Assembly (NCBI GenBank): GCA_012862575.1
Contig: BLSF01000039.1
Location: 63,695 to 127,694 of the forward strand
Origin: Parietichytrium sp. I65-24A
Lineage: Eukaryota; Sar; Bigyra; Thraustochytrida; Thraustochytriidae
Direction: 5' to 3'
Length of the DNA: 64,000 nt
Shown here: positions 42,387 to 51,940 of the stretch, in pieces
Numbering within the stretch: the stretch's first letter is position 1
Layout of the letters: the number at the start of each line of letters is the position of its first letter
Position numbers and translations under genes: made by a program
Notes under the pieces: generated by a model
What the model saw: the letters and a program-made list of their open reading frames with translations, nothing else
Database searches by the model: none
What the model was told of the DNA's origin: nothing

Positions 42387-43280
42387 ATGCAGTGGAAAGT
42401 GGCGTTGGCCATGACTGTGGGAGCAATGTGCCTTTGCGGGGTATGCATGGGCCAGGAGACCCGAGAGACGCAAGAGTGCCAGGACGAAGGCGCGCATCCG
42501 CTGAGATACCTGAAAGCTGGACTGGAGAAGAAAGTGAACGAGTTGACGAAACCTATTCTCGCTGAGCTGGAGAGCAGCGGGAAACTTGCCGACAATGCGG
42601 TGCTGGAACGGTGGGATGGTGTGCAAGGCACTGCGCTAGATCACGCAAAGTGGATTCTGGAGCATGCGCGGGAATTTACGAGCAAAGAAAAGGGAGGGTT
42701 TCGCAAAACGGGGGAGCATAAAGGCGTGGTGTATGAGATTCATGATGAGTTGACAGCGCTTGGAGGCGGCGACGGATATTTTCGTCTAAGCGGGGACGTT
42801 AAAATCAGCGCGGAGTCGATCCTTGCCATCGTCAACGAGCCAAAGTACCTCGGAGAACTTGACGAGACGATGGTTCTGACAGACACTATTAAATCATATG
42901 CGGACAACCGCACCACGGCAACGTTGTGGATTGCAAACCCAGGTTTCCCGTTTCAGTGGCGCGATGGGCTGGACATATCTACTTGGCACCGCGACGAAGA
43001 CGGAACCATCTGGCAAGCGGCAACGTCCGTTCCCAACGAACCTGAGCGATATGCGCACGGGTCAATTCGCGCTATTGATCGGTATTGGGCCTACAAACTC
43101 ACGCCGTCCGAAGATGGTCGCCACACCAGCGTGGTATTAATTTGCCAGACAATTTTGAACGGTTGGATGCCAAAGAGCCTTGTCAACTACATGGTAGGTC
43201 AAGTCCTTGCGGATTACATTCGAACCATGGAAACATTTGGCCTCAAGCTCGAAGCATCCAAGCAAGCTGAGTCGAGCTGA
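42387..43280 (+). CDS. Secretory START-domain lipid-binding protein
   Basis: A 297-residue protein. A signal peptide (about 1-22, ALAMTVGAMCLCGVCMGQ) is followed by a Cys pair and a START fold (about 75-285). The START pattern includes YFRLSGDVKISAESILAIV near the start, the central PGFPFQWRDGLD region and the late RYWAYKLTPSEDG with the C-terminal helix LVNYMVGQVLADYI. START domains bind one lipid or sterol in a hydrophobic cavity and move it between membranes. Nearly all are cytosolic, so the signal peptide is unusual and suggests the ER lumen or extracellular space. No membrane anchor or retention signal is seen. Confidence 0.8.
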   Translation: MQWKVALAMTVGAMCLCGVCMGQETRETQECQDEGAHPLRYLKAGLEKKVNELTKPILAELESSGKLADNAVLERWDGVQGTALDHAKWILEHAREFTSKEKGGFRKTGEHKGVVYEIHDELTALGGGDGYFRLSGDVKISAESILAIVNEPKYLGELDETMVLTDTIKSYADNRTTATLWIANPGFPFQWRDGLDISTWHRDEDGTIWQAATSVPNEPERYAHGSIRAIDRYWAYKLTPSEDGRHTSVVLICQTILNGWMPKSLVNYMVGQVLADYIRTMETFGLKLEASKQAESS

Positions 43281-44468
43281 ACGATTCATGGCGCAGACAT
43301 CTCTTCCTTACGTTCGTCGTGCCGAACCTAGTAATGCGTGGGCGCTCGCATGGGGGCATGTGTGGCAAATAGGACGGATGAGCCGGTTTTAACGTTTAGC
43401 AGCCATGGTCTTCTTGAAAGCCAACGGACAGAGCCGTCACGCTGTAGCGGGCTTCGCTTCAAAAAGAATTCCGCGGATTTTCGCCGAGCCGCTTCGAATC
43501 GTGTACGAGATTTCCATTTTAATTTGAAAGAGAAAATCGTCAAACAAAACGCAAGCTAACTTCACTTCGTTCATTGCCTTCGTTTCCCCTTGACTGCATG
43601 GAAGCGGAGTGTTAGTAACGCATCTCGACGAAGGGGAAAAGAAGAGAAAGAAAAGGTGAGACCTGGCCTTTTTGAAATACAAAATTTTCTCTCGTCAACT
43701 ACCCATAATATCAGGAATCGCTCTCATTTGCTTGCGATATCACATCGGCAATCGTGAGTGCCAAACCGCCTCGATCGTCGAGAGAGAAGCTGTACGCCAC
43801 GCCACGTGAGAAGAGAAGCTCACGGCTCGAGCAATTCGCGCATTGCGAAGCCAAGCAAAGCCGAGTCACGCAACTCGAAAGCATCGAAAACACAATGAAA
43901 CATTCACATTCCTTGCCTCGGCATGCCTCGGCCATCATTGCACCCCGCACCTGACTACCCCCTCGTACCCGCTCGGATAGCACCTTTACTCGACTTGCGC
44001 GCCACTTGTAGTCTTTGTAGTCCACGCACAAATACAAATACGCACAATGAGCTTTCACTACTTTCACTACTTTCACTACCTCTCCTCTTTGGCCTGTTTC
44101 TATTCTTTCTCTAGTAGCTAGATAAAGCCCAGGCCTTGATGTTTGCTTTGCTTGTATTGCTTGTATACAATACACATGTGTATACACGATACATTACCCA
44201 AGACAAGTTGCGACCATTGCAGCATATATTGCAGGGTTCGAGCGAGAGCCTCGAGACTCGAGAGAGCCAAGAGAGCCAAAAGAGCCAAGAGAGCGGAAGC
44301 GGAAAGGCGCCCGCACGCTCGCGCGTGTGTCGACCGAGGCGTCGCGATTGATTCCTGTCGGCGGCGGCGAAAGTGTTGCGAGCGGAGGAGAGAGACTCGG
44401 ACGGGACACAGGACACAGGACACGGAAGACGGAAGACGGAAGACGGGCGGACTGAGGAAGTGAGAGAG
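43281..44468. other. Intergenic upstream of P1B ATPase
   Basis: About 1.2 kb. It contains AGTGAAAGT-type repeats (44053-44085), AGAGCCAA repeats (44262-44295) and the heptamers listed below. No supported gene; a 158-codon minus-strand frame (43711-44187) is partly repeat-driven. Confidence 0.5.
44404..44445 (+). repeat. (GGACACA)3(GAAGACG)3 heptamer repeats
   Basis: Two successive heptamer families in perfect register (six 7-bp units in all), ending 23 nt upstream of the P1B ATPase ATG. Confidence 0.92.
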
Positions 44469-46631
44469 ATGGGTTTGCAGAAAGCGATGCTCGGGGCGGG
44501 GATCGCGCTGATGGCGCCTCGCGTACGAAGCTTGTGGCACGTCTCCTTGCCGGCTGGTCGACGCGTGGTGCTCGCGCAGCTGCTGGCGCTGGCACTGGCA
44601 AAGTGCGCGGAAAAGCACGAGGGGTTGAGATTGAAATGGGCTCGGAAGCTCGTGGCTGCGCTGGAAAATACGTCGCTGGTTGCCGGCACGACGCTGGCGG
44701 CGCTAGCACTGGATTTGTTCTCGCAACGCTTCGGAGGCTCCGGCCTTCGACGCTCCACGCGCAAGATGCTTTTGGCGGTCACTTCGGTTGGAATGATCCC
44801 AGCGCTGTGGGAAGGATTGAATGGCGGCGTAGTGAGCGGCGATGCAGACGTCCCTGCGCTAGTGGCCATGCAGGTTGGGCTGTGCTTGGGCCAGATTCGC
44901 GCAGCTTCGGTGATCTTGGTCATGCTGACTGGCGGAGAAGCATTCGAAGAACATGCGCTTGAACGAGCCGGTGATGCTCTACATGCTCTCCTCCGCGGTA
45001 GCGCTGGCACGGCTCGCCGCGCCGAGAAAGGAGCCACGAAAGACAACCTACAGAAAGCAACCACTCACGAATGCCCAGTAGATGAGGTCGCCCGGGGGGA
45101 CCTTTTACTTGTACGACAAGGAGAGACGATTCCAGTGGACGGAGAGGTTTTAGCAGGAACGATAAGCGACGCCAGCACGGACGACTCGGCGCGTGGTCAC
45201 AAATCAGCAGTAATTAGCAAGCTAGATGAATCGCTGCTCACCGGCGAGACTGCCTCGGTCAGTAAGAGGGTGGGAGATTCCATTTTGGCCGGGTCGCTGA
45301 ACAAAGGACATCCGTTTTGGATGCATGCCTCTGGGAAACACGCCGACTCGGTAATGGCGTTGATGCAGGCCAAATTGGCCGATGCTCTTGAACGAAAAGC
45401 TGACATCGAGCTGGAGTCTAAAAAATTTGCAGTTGCGTTTACTCCTCTCACTTTCGCAATGGCAGGTGTGTCAACCCTGGTGTCTGACTTCAAGGGTGTG
45501 TCACCACTGCAAATGTGGGAGTCGATCCTTTCTGTCTTTATGTCAGCTACCCCATGCCCCGCTGGCATTGGCGTGCCAATCGCTCTTCTCTCTGGCATGA
45601 GCGTCGCCAGCCGTCACTTTGGAGGCACAATCAAGTCGGGAACGGCGTTGGAGGCCCTCGCAAAAGCCAATGTCGTAGTCCTTGATAAGACGGGAACCTT
45701 GACGCATGGCTTGCCGAGTGTAGTGCACCAAAAGATTGCTCAAAAGGTAGAAAGCATGAGCAACCAGCAAATTTTGCGAATATTGGCAAGTCTTGAGCGC
45801 TATTCCGCTCATCCTCTCGGCCAAGCTATCTTTAGATATTACCATGAGGCTGTGGAGGAAAACGAGACTCTACTGCCAGTCGCCAACATCCAGCAGACAG
45901 ACGGCGAAGGTGTGCATGGCAGAGCACAAGAGATGGGCGTGTTTGTTGGAACCAGAAGCTTTTGCGAGAAGGCGAGATCAGACGGCAAAATCAAATTCGG
46001 GGATGAGGATATCGAGAGCGACCTTCAAGATTCCCCACGAGCTTACTTTGTCATTATTGACCATCAGAGCGGCAGGGTCCAAGCTGCTGGAGTCTTTTTC
46101 TTTGAGGACCAGATTCGGCCCAGCGCAAAGGGGCTAATCAATACTCTGCGCAAGCAGTTGGGGCTACGCGTTGTTATGCTCAGTGGAGATCGTAGTGGCC
46201 ACCTCGCCAAAGTCGCCAAAGCCCTGGACATCGAGGAGTACCACATGTGCTGGCCGCACGAAAAAGCCGATCGCGTCAAGGCGCTACGGGAGCAAGGCAA
46301 CACAGTTCTCATGGTTGGGGATGGTGGAAACGACTCGGCCGCGCTTGCAGCTGCGAACGTCGGATTGAGTATTGGGGCTTCAAATCTCGCTGCGGACAGC
46401 GCATCAGTGGTACTCATGAACGAAGACCTCGCAAATGTTGCTAATCTGGTTGTCATGAGCAGAAGAGTAGTCAAGGTTGCCAAAAACACTGTATTCTATG
46501 GCATGTCTGCCTCGATTGTGCAGATGTGCCTTGCGACACTGGGGCTAACGACTCCTTTTGTGAGCGCGATAGCTCAAGAGGGGATTGATCTTGGATCCGT
46601 TCTTCATGCACTCCGGGCGCTCGCAGTCTAA
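44469..46631 (+). CDS. P1B-type heavy-metal ATPase with TPC motif
   Basis: A 720-residue P-type ATPase. Four hydrophobic segments lie before the actuator domain, which carries LDESLLTGET. The metal-path transmembrane motif is SATPCPAGIGVP (about 358-370), so the usual CPC is TPC. The phosphorylation site is DKTGTLT (about 406-412). The P1B-specific HP dipeptide follows in SAHPLG (about 447), then MLSGDRSG and MVGDGGNDSAAL in the hinge. No N-terminal HMA-type metal-binding domain and no Cys/His-rich tail are present. TPC places it outside the well-studied Cu (CPC) and Zn/Cd groups, so the metal is uncertain. The membrane is probably plasma membrane or a vacuole. The gene converges on the DH-PH-FYVE gene (224 bp between stops). 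The start was chosen after leader repeats; the frame is open from 44373. Confidence 0.92.
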   Translation: MGLQKAMLGAGIALMAPRVRSLWHVSLPAGRRVVLAQLLALALAKCAEKHEGLRLKWARKLVAALENTSLVAGTTLAALALDLFSQRFGGSGLRRSTRKMLLAVTSVGMIPALWEGLNGGVVSGDADVPALVAMQVGLCLGQIRAASVILVMLTGGEAFEEHALERAGDALHALLRGSAGTARRAEKGATKDNLQKATTHECPVDEVARGDLLLVRQGETIPVDGEVLAGTISDASTDDSARGHKSAVISKLDESLLTGETASVSKRVGDSILAGSLNKGHPFWMHASGKHADSVMALMQAKLADALERKADIELESKKFAVAFTPLTFAMAGVSTLVSDFKGVSPLQMWESILSVFMSATPCPAGIGVPIALLSGMSVASRHFGGTIKSGTALEALAKANVVVLDKTGTLTHGLPSVVHQKIAQKVESMSNQQILRILASLERYSAHPLGQAIFRYYHEAVEENETLLPVANIQQTDGEGVHGRAQEMGVFVGTRSFCEKARSDGKIKFGDEDIESDLQDSPRAYFVIIDHQSGRVQAAGVFFFEDQIRPSAKGLINTLRKQLGLRVVMLSGDRSGHLAKVAKALDIEEYHMCWPHEKADRVKALREQGNTVLMVGDGGNDSAALAAANVGLSIGASNLAADSASVVLMNEDLANVANLVVMSRRVVKVAKNTVFYGMSASIVQMCLATLGLTTPFVSAIAQEGIDLGSVLHALRALAV

Positions 46632-46855
46632 ATTCTTGGCCCTTCTATGCCATTCATACTCTGAATTGTTTGCTCCTCTTTCAAGAGTCCGCTTTCGAAA
46701 CTGCACCTGTGAAGAGAACACCACGAGAGGATATATAAAATTAACTTTGTCAAGTCATTATTAATCACAAGTCAAAAGTCACGTCATTTCAACAATCTGA
46801 AAAGCTTTGCCACAGCACCACGTTCCAAATTGTCAATTTGATTGCTTATAAATTT

Positions 46856-49800
46856 TCACTTCGCAGTCTGCGGCGGGGTCGGAGGCTTTGTGCTTGTCTC
46901 TCCCATACCTTCCGGAAGTGTTGCAGGTCGAGGCTTTGTCGAATTGCCCAAGTCGAATGCACTGCTAATTCGCGAGAACGCATTCAGTGATCTGAAGCTG
47001 AGTGACCGTGATGATCCCTCTGAATTCTCCGCAACTATTGCATCCGGTAAAAGCTGAGCACAGTCTACGCACACACGCTGCGGCAGCGAGAAGTCTACGT
47101 TCTTAAGGAGAGCCCTACTCGGGGAGCAGTCATTGCACACCAAAAGACCGCACGCGCGGCAATGATGCCGGCGCCGTAGTGTAGTGAACGTCGCCTTGCA
47201 TCTCAAGCAGTTTGGGCCATCACGAGTCCATAGCGGCGCTCGGACAACCTCTGTGACTAAGCCGCTACCTACAATCTCTTGACTCAGAAGACTGGAACTT
47301 GCCGCGACTGAGGCACGAATCGCTTGGCTCAGTCGTGAGACCCAATTCTTTTTGTCGGGGAGGTCTTTGGCAAAGACTCGAAAGGACTTCTCTAAACCAA
47401 CAATGTCAAATGCCAGCTCCAAAGGGTATTTAGGATTGCCTCCGTCGCAATCTCCTTCTAGTGGCTTGCAGGACTCTTCCACAGCACAAAACTTCAGCAC
47501 CAGAGTCCGGTGATGCTTTACCTTACCAGCTTGCTCGTCAGCTTCCCCGTAAAGAAGCATGTCGTTCATTAGAAGGAATCGATACTGCGAGAAAGACTTG
47601 CGTGATTGTTTGACCAGGTCGCCTTCGAAAAGATAGCGGCGGAGAGGCTGTTGCGGGCTCAAATTCTTGGCAACTGCTGGACCCCACGCGTGCTCCAGCT
47701 CGTAGAGTTTCACCATGCACTCTCTGTCGTAGGTATTGCGATCCACATGCGCAGTCATGTTCTGTACTGCCAACAGCGCATGTTGAAGTAGCTGAAAGTC
47801 AAGGTGTTTCGCGTCTGTAGCTTTCAGGAGTTCTTTCAGGAGCAGCACGTACCTTGGGAGTCGCTGTATGGGGAGGATGAGCAGTGTTTGAATTGACTGA
47901 GCGCCGACATGATGGAGCTCTTTTCCAAACTTATTACGCCGAGACTCGAAGAACTGTTTCAAAAGTGGGTCACAGTCCTGCCTCTCTTTGAATGTCCGGC
48001 TTGCAAATTCAAATGAACTTGAGTATTCGTCATAGAGCTGGAACAGTGGTGCAACTGTGAGGAGTACATCTCCAATACATTGCCCCTTTGCATCCCAACT
48101 TGCAAGCCTATCGCGTAATCCCTCGATCAAATGCTCACTAAGACGAAGGATGTTATCAACCTCAGACATAAACACAAGCATAGAGGTGTATCCGGCTTCA
48201 TGAGCAACGTCAACAACACTTCCGCCAATCTCTTGCGCCCCAGAGCTAAAGTCCTCCAAGAGCGGCTTGAGGAAAGCTCTTTGCAAAAGTGACATTGCGC
48301 TTTGAAAGGTAAGTTCTGTCTCAAAAACTTCGGCGATAATTCTCTCTCGTTGAGATCTTGCCCTGCTCTTGAACTCTATCATGGTATCGTGCTCCTTCCG
48401 CTCGGTTTCCTTTTCTTCGAGTATGGACTTCTCGGAAGGCGTCCTCAATTGCCGAGGATTGCCGATGATAGCCAAGTTGTGCTCTTGGTCGGAGAGAAAG
48501 CATGTTTCGCAACACCGAACAGCTTTCATTTGTATGCTTTTCTCCTTCTCCGAAGCGAGGTACTGCTTGGGCTCCCCGAACAAACGCCGAGAGAGCTTGC
48601 GGCCGAGAACCTCCACAGGCAATGTAACCTGACGTTTACTGCAAGGATCGCAAAATATGAAACCGCACACTCTACAGTGGTGTCTTCGCAGAGTCGCACT
48701 AAACTTGACCTGGCAATTTGTACACGAATCGACTGCCTTGTCCTGCTGCCATACTGGAGACAACTGCAAGCCTGTGACGCCATTCAAGACACCATCAGAG
48801 CGCTCCGCCTGATGAGCAGCGACAGTAGCTTTTGTGAGCACTAGCCACCACTCGCAGAGCTCCTCAGCCGTTTGCGCTCGAACCCTGAAACTCTTATCAC
48901 CGTTTGTGCGAATATCAAACGTCAAATGATCTTTTTCCTCCTGCGAAAGAGAGCCCAAAATACACAACACGGCAGATCCAAGAGACCCATCTTTTGTTTC
49001 ACACGACTGAATGTTTGACAGCTCATTTCGAACCCGGTCGTCCGACGGCAATCCAATGTACATCCGACCAAGCTTCAATACATTGTGTAGTTTATATCTC
49101 TTTTTCCCGAATGACATCGCCACCGCAGAGCCGTACATGAGGTGGTCATTGAATAACACAAACTGGTACTCTGCGTCTCTCTTTCGGGACATTTTCGTCA
49201 ACGCTCCTTGCTTGAGAACTCTGCGCCCTGGCTTCGTGATAGCAAAGTCGAAGCCAACCATATCCCATGATGCTTCGACGCACTGCAGGAGAACACTGTT
49301 GACGTGACGCGTGCTAGCTTCTTTCAACTGCCGTTGCGTCTTTTCTAAGTACTGTGAAGCAGCCTGAAGACTTTCACGTGCCGCCTCAGAAGACTCTCGA
49401 CCCCCACTCAAGTCCAGAACAGCCAGGAGTTTAATAGTGGCGTCTCTGAACTTGCTGATGTGCTCGAGTGGAGCCTCTATAAGAGCCACAATCGAGGTGT
49501 CTTTTGGCCAGTCTGGTGCTGCTTCGCATGTTGCGATAAGATTGTTCAACTCGGCGCACCTGCTTCGCCGAGCGGAGAGCACCTTTTGAAAGGCCTCTTT
49601 CGCTTCCGAATACTGGGTAAACAATGTGAACAGAGGAGCGAACTGGGCCAAAACCCCCTCTGTGTTCACAGACAAGCCCTTGGGGACAATCTTTTCGTCG
49701 ACCTGCTCACCATTTGCAGCCCTCAAATACTCCTGCATGTGGTGTGCCAGAGTTCGAATCGTCCGAGCGCTCTTTAAGAATGCGACGATCCACGAGTCTC

Positions 49801-49960
49801 CTTTGGGCAACAAAACCGGTTTGCATGTCGCCAGGTCTGCTTGAACTACATCCACAAATCGCGTTTGCAGTACGTCGCAGCCTTGCACGAGGCCATCAAC
49901 GTGTTCTCGGAGCGCTCTCACCCAGTGCTCCCTGTCCTTCGCCAACACGTCCAGGGCCAT
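46856..49960 (-). CDS. Tandem DH-PH-FYVE Rho guanine nucleotide exchange factor
   Basis: A 1034-residue single-exon protein built as two copies of the same module. Copy 1: a degenerate DH-like helical region (about 1-215), PH (about 240-385) and FYVE (about 400-490) with WQQD, RRHHCRVCG and FCDPCS. Copy 2: DH (about 535-750) with the conserved LLILPIQRLPRYVLLLKELL, PH (about 765-885) and FYVE (about 905-970) with WTRD, RRRHHCRACG and CVDC. FYVE domains bind PI3P on endosomes, and the DH-PH pair activates Rho-family GTPases. The order DH-PH-FYVE is that of FGD proteins, here doubled. The C-terminus is Ser/Pro-rich and disordered. It should link PI3P membranes to actin, as may the myosin-RhoGEF of this window. 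Confidence 0.93.
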   Translation of the reverse strand: MALDVLAKDREHWVRALREHVDGLVQGCDVLQTRFVDVVQADLATCKPVLLPKGDSWIVAFLKSARTIRTLAHHMQEYLRAANGEQVDEKIVPKGLSVNTEGVLAQFAPLFTLFTQYSEAKEAFQKVLSARRSRCAELNNLIATCEAAPDWPKDTSIVALIEAPLEHISKFRDATIKLLAVLDLSGGRESSEAARESLQAASQYLEKTQRQLKEASTRHVNSVLLQCVEASWDMVGFDFAITKPGRRVLKQGALTKMSRKRDAEYQFVLFNDHLMYGSAVAMSFGKKRYKLHNVLKLGRMYIGLPSDDRVRNELSNIQSCETKDGSLGSAVLCILGSLSQEEKDHLTFDIRTNGDKSFRVRAQTAEELCEWWLVLTKATVAAHQAERSDGVLNGVTGLQLSPVWQQDKAVDSCTNCQVKFSATLRRHHCRVCGFIFCDPCSKRQVTLPVEVLGRKLSRRLFGEPKQYLASEKEKSIQMKAVRCCETCFLSDQEHNLAIIGNPRQLRTPSEKSILEEKETERKEHDTMIEFKSRARSQRERIIAEVFETELTFQSAMSLLQRAFLKPLLEDFSSGAQEIGGSVVDVAHEAGYTSMLVFMSEVDNILRLSEHLIEGLRDRLASWDAKGQCIGDVLLTVAPLFQLYDEYSSSFEFASRTFKERQDCDPLLKQFFESRRNKFGKELHHVGAQSIQTLLILPIQRLPRYVLLLKELLKATDAKHLDFQLLQHALLAVQNMTAHVDRNTYDRECMVKLYELEHAWGPAVAKNLSPQQPLRRYLFEGDLVKQSRKSFSQYRFLLMNDMLLYGEADEQAGKVKHHRTLVLKFCAVEESCKPLEGDCDGGNPKYPLELAFDIVGLEKSFRVFAKDLPDKKNWVSRLSQAIRASVAASSSLLSQEIVGSGLVTEVVRAPLWTRDGPNCLRCKATFTTLRRRHHCRACGLLVCNDCSPSRALLKNVDFSLPQRVCVDCAQLLPDAIVAENSEGSSRSLSFRSLNAFSRISSAFDLGNSTKPRPATLPEGMGETSTKPPTPPQTAK

Positions 49961-51009
49961 TCTCTCGCGGTGTCAAATCAGTGCGATCAGATTCTTCCCC
50001 GGCCGTTTTGAGCACGTAGACAACAGGGCGATTCGAGCCCAGCCTGATGCCTTTCAAGCTCTCATATCTCTGCCGCCGAAATGGGAAGAGTGATGACACT
50101 TCGTCTCCTGACTCGGAAAGTCAATCTGGAATTCATGCACACATGAACGTCGCTACTCCAAAACTTGAACACCAATAATGCACACCGTAAAAATGTGCTC
50201 TTGCTGGAGCTCACTTACTGTAAACAGAAGGACTTTGGAACTAACAGAGGTAGTTCTGCTGCAACACAAATGATTAATATTTGCACTAATAGATGTTAGG
50301 CATTGGAGCTCTACATAGCTAGCTAGCAGCTTTCGTAGCTAGTTTCGAGCGATATTGAGAATAAGATGGCAGCAGATTTCTGCCTTTATAATTCTGCAGA
50401 AAGGTTTAGTTTTGGTGTGAAAAAAGCAACAGCCCGGAGCAGCTTTTCGCAAAAGTGGGCTCCTTTTCGTTTCTTGCTTTTTCGCTTTCGGGCACAGGAT
50501 AACGCAGCTACAAATGGCTCTAGAGGGGCAACGAATAAGAGTTTTTGAGGGCGTTGAAAGAGGTCATCTTCCATAAGACCTTAGATCCGGCCAAGTGGCC
50601 GAATGCCATTGTCAACAACCCCTTTATCAAACCGACACAAATGCAATGCAGAGTTTACATTGTTGACTAGTTCGTAGCACCGCATTTTTCGTTGCAAAGT
50701 TGCGCAAGCGAGTCGAACGGATGCAAATTTGTCGAATACCTTTCCCACACTAACGAGGGCTATTGCCCAAACTTGAACAATGCGGCGTCAACGGACATAA
50801 CGGCAACATACATCGTTGTCTACATCAATTTAGATGAGAATGGAGCGTTGCAGCACACATTAGCAGAGCGAGGGTTCGTCCAGGGCAGCGAACGGGAGGC
50901 AGACACCAAACCAAACCAATCCAAAAGCTCGGAATCGGCAGCCGCAAAAACGTGCACAGATTCGCTCGAGGGCTTCAAGACTCGTACAGTCAGAACAAGA
51001 GAAAGAAAG
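49961..51009. other. Divergent spacer between RhoGEF and Cys-rich protein genes
   Basis: About 1 kb without a convincing gene. The frame of the downstream gene is open back to about 50692, but that part lacks coding character. Confidence 0.5.
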
Positions 51010-51699
51010 ATGAAGATTGTCGCAGCGGCACTCGTTCTCTTCTCCGCAGTAAGCGCAGCGAATGGCGTCGACGTGGCTGATCATTGTGCTGCAGCCTGCG
51101 AAAAGTATGTGAACCCAACTGAGGAGGAGGCAGCCAAAGAGGCTTACGGGCGCAAAATGGCGGCCTGCAAAAAGGCTTGGAAGATGACGCACCAGGACGG
51201 AAAGATCTGCTTGACACAGTACGTGAAGACAGCCGTGCAGTCCTGCACGACAGGTTGCGTCTTGAGCCGCTCTGGGAACGTGGTCCTCAATACCCCGGAA
51301 ATGGGCAAACTCAGCCAAAATTGCGAAAAATACCATGGAGGTCATCAGGGACAGTACGCCAAGGCATCGTGCGAAGCAGGTCACAAAGCAGGATCCAAGA
51401 TGTCGCAGATCGGTGTGGCCTTGAGGACTCAAATCGATGAGATGTGCGCAACTCAGAAGTCAAAAACCCAAAGTTCGCAGAGCATTGTCGAGAGCGAAGA
51501 GGCGGCCGAGGATGAGCAATTTGCGGACGAGCCAGTAGATGATGACGAAGTCCAGGAGCAGGTGCAGGAGGAGCAGGTGCAGGAGGAGCAGGAGCAGGAG
51601 GAGCAGGAGGAGGAGATCGAGGACGATGCTGTGCTCGTATCAGAGCTTCAGTTTCGCCAGAGCAACGAAAACCGTGGACTGAGAACTGTCTTTGTTTAA
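51010..51699 (+). CDS. Secreted Cys-rich protein with Gln/Glu-repeat acidic tail
   Basis: A 229-residue protein. A signal peptide (about 1-19, MKIVAAALVLFSAVSAANG) precedes a Cys-rich domain (about 20-150). The Cys spacing includes DHCAAACEK, AACKKAW, ICLTQ, SCTTGC, NCEKY and SCEAGHK, and ends at MCATQ. Nine Cys in about 130 residues suggest disulfides, perhaps with one left free. The tail (about 165-215) is almost all Asp, Glu, Gln and Val, repeating QVQEEQ. The last residues are RGLRTVFV. I do not recognise the family. The start was chosen for the signal peptide; the open frame extends 106 codons upstream. It may be an extracellular or ER-lumenal protein that binds calcium or matrix through its acidic tail, but that is speculation. 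Confidence 0.68.
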   Translation: MKIVAAALVLFSAVSAANGVDVADHCAAACEKYVNPTEEEAAKEAYGRKMAACKKAWKMTHQDGKICLTQYVKTAVQSCTTGCVLSRSGNVVLNTPEMGKLSQNCEKYHGGHQGQYAKASCEAGHKAGSKMSQIGVALRTQIDEMCATQKSKTQSSQSIVESEEAAEDEQFADEPVDDDEVQEQVQEEQVQEEQEQEEQEEEIEDDAVLVSELQFRQSNENRGLRTVFV

Positions 51700-51940
51700 A
51701 CCTTACATTTTGGGATGATTGAGAGAAACTTTATTTTGAGCTCACTTTTATAGACTCCTCTTGCTTCCCATTCCTACAGTAAAGAGCAGCGGCTTGCGCC
51801 ACCGACACGAGTGCCGGAACAGCGATTCTCGACTCCCGGGAAGGGTTTCGCCTTTTCGAAACTTGCAAAAATAAACTTATAGCCGCACGTTTCATTTTCT
51901 TTTAAAGCATACATGTAGTGGGGGGCACCGTCCGCTGCAT

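Noticed and set aside
43711-44187. 158-codon minus-strand frame upstream of the P1B ATPase
   Set aside because: Partly encoded by AGTGAAAGT repeats; no recognisable domain or convincing start context.
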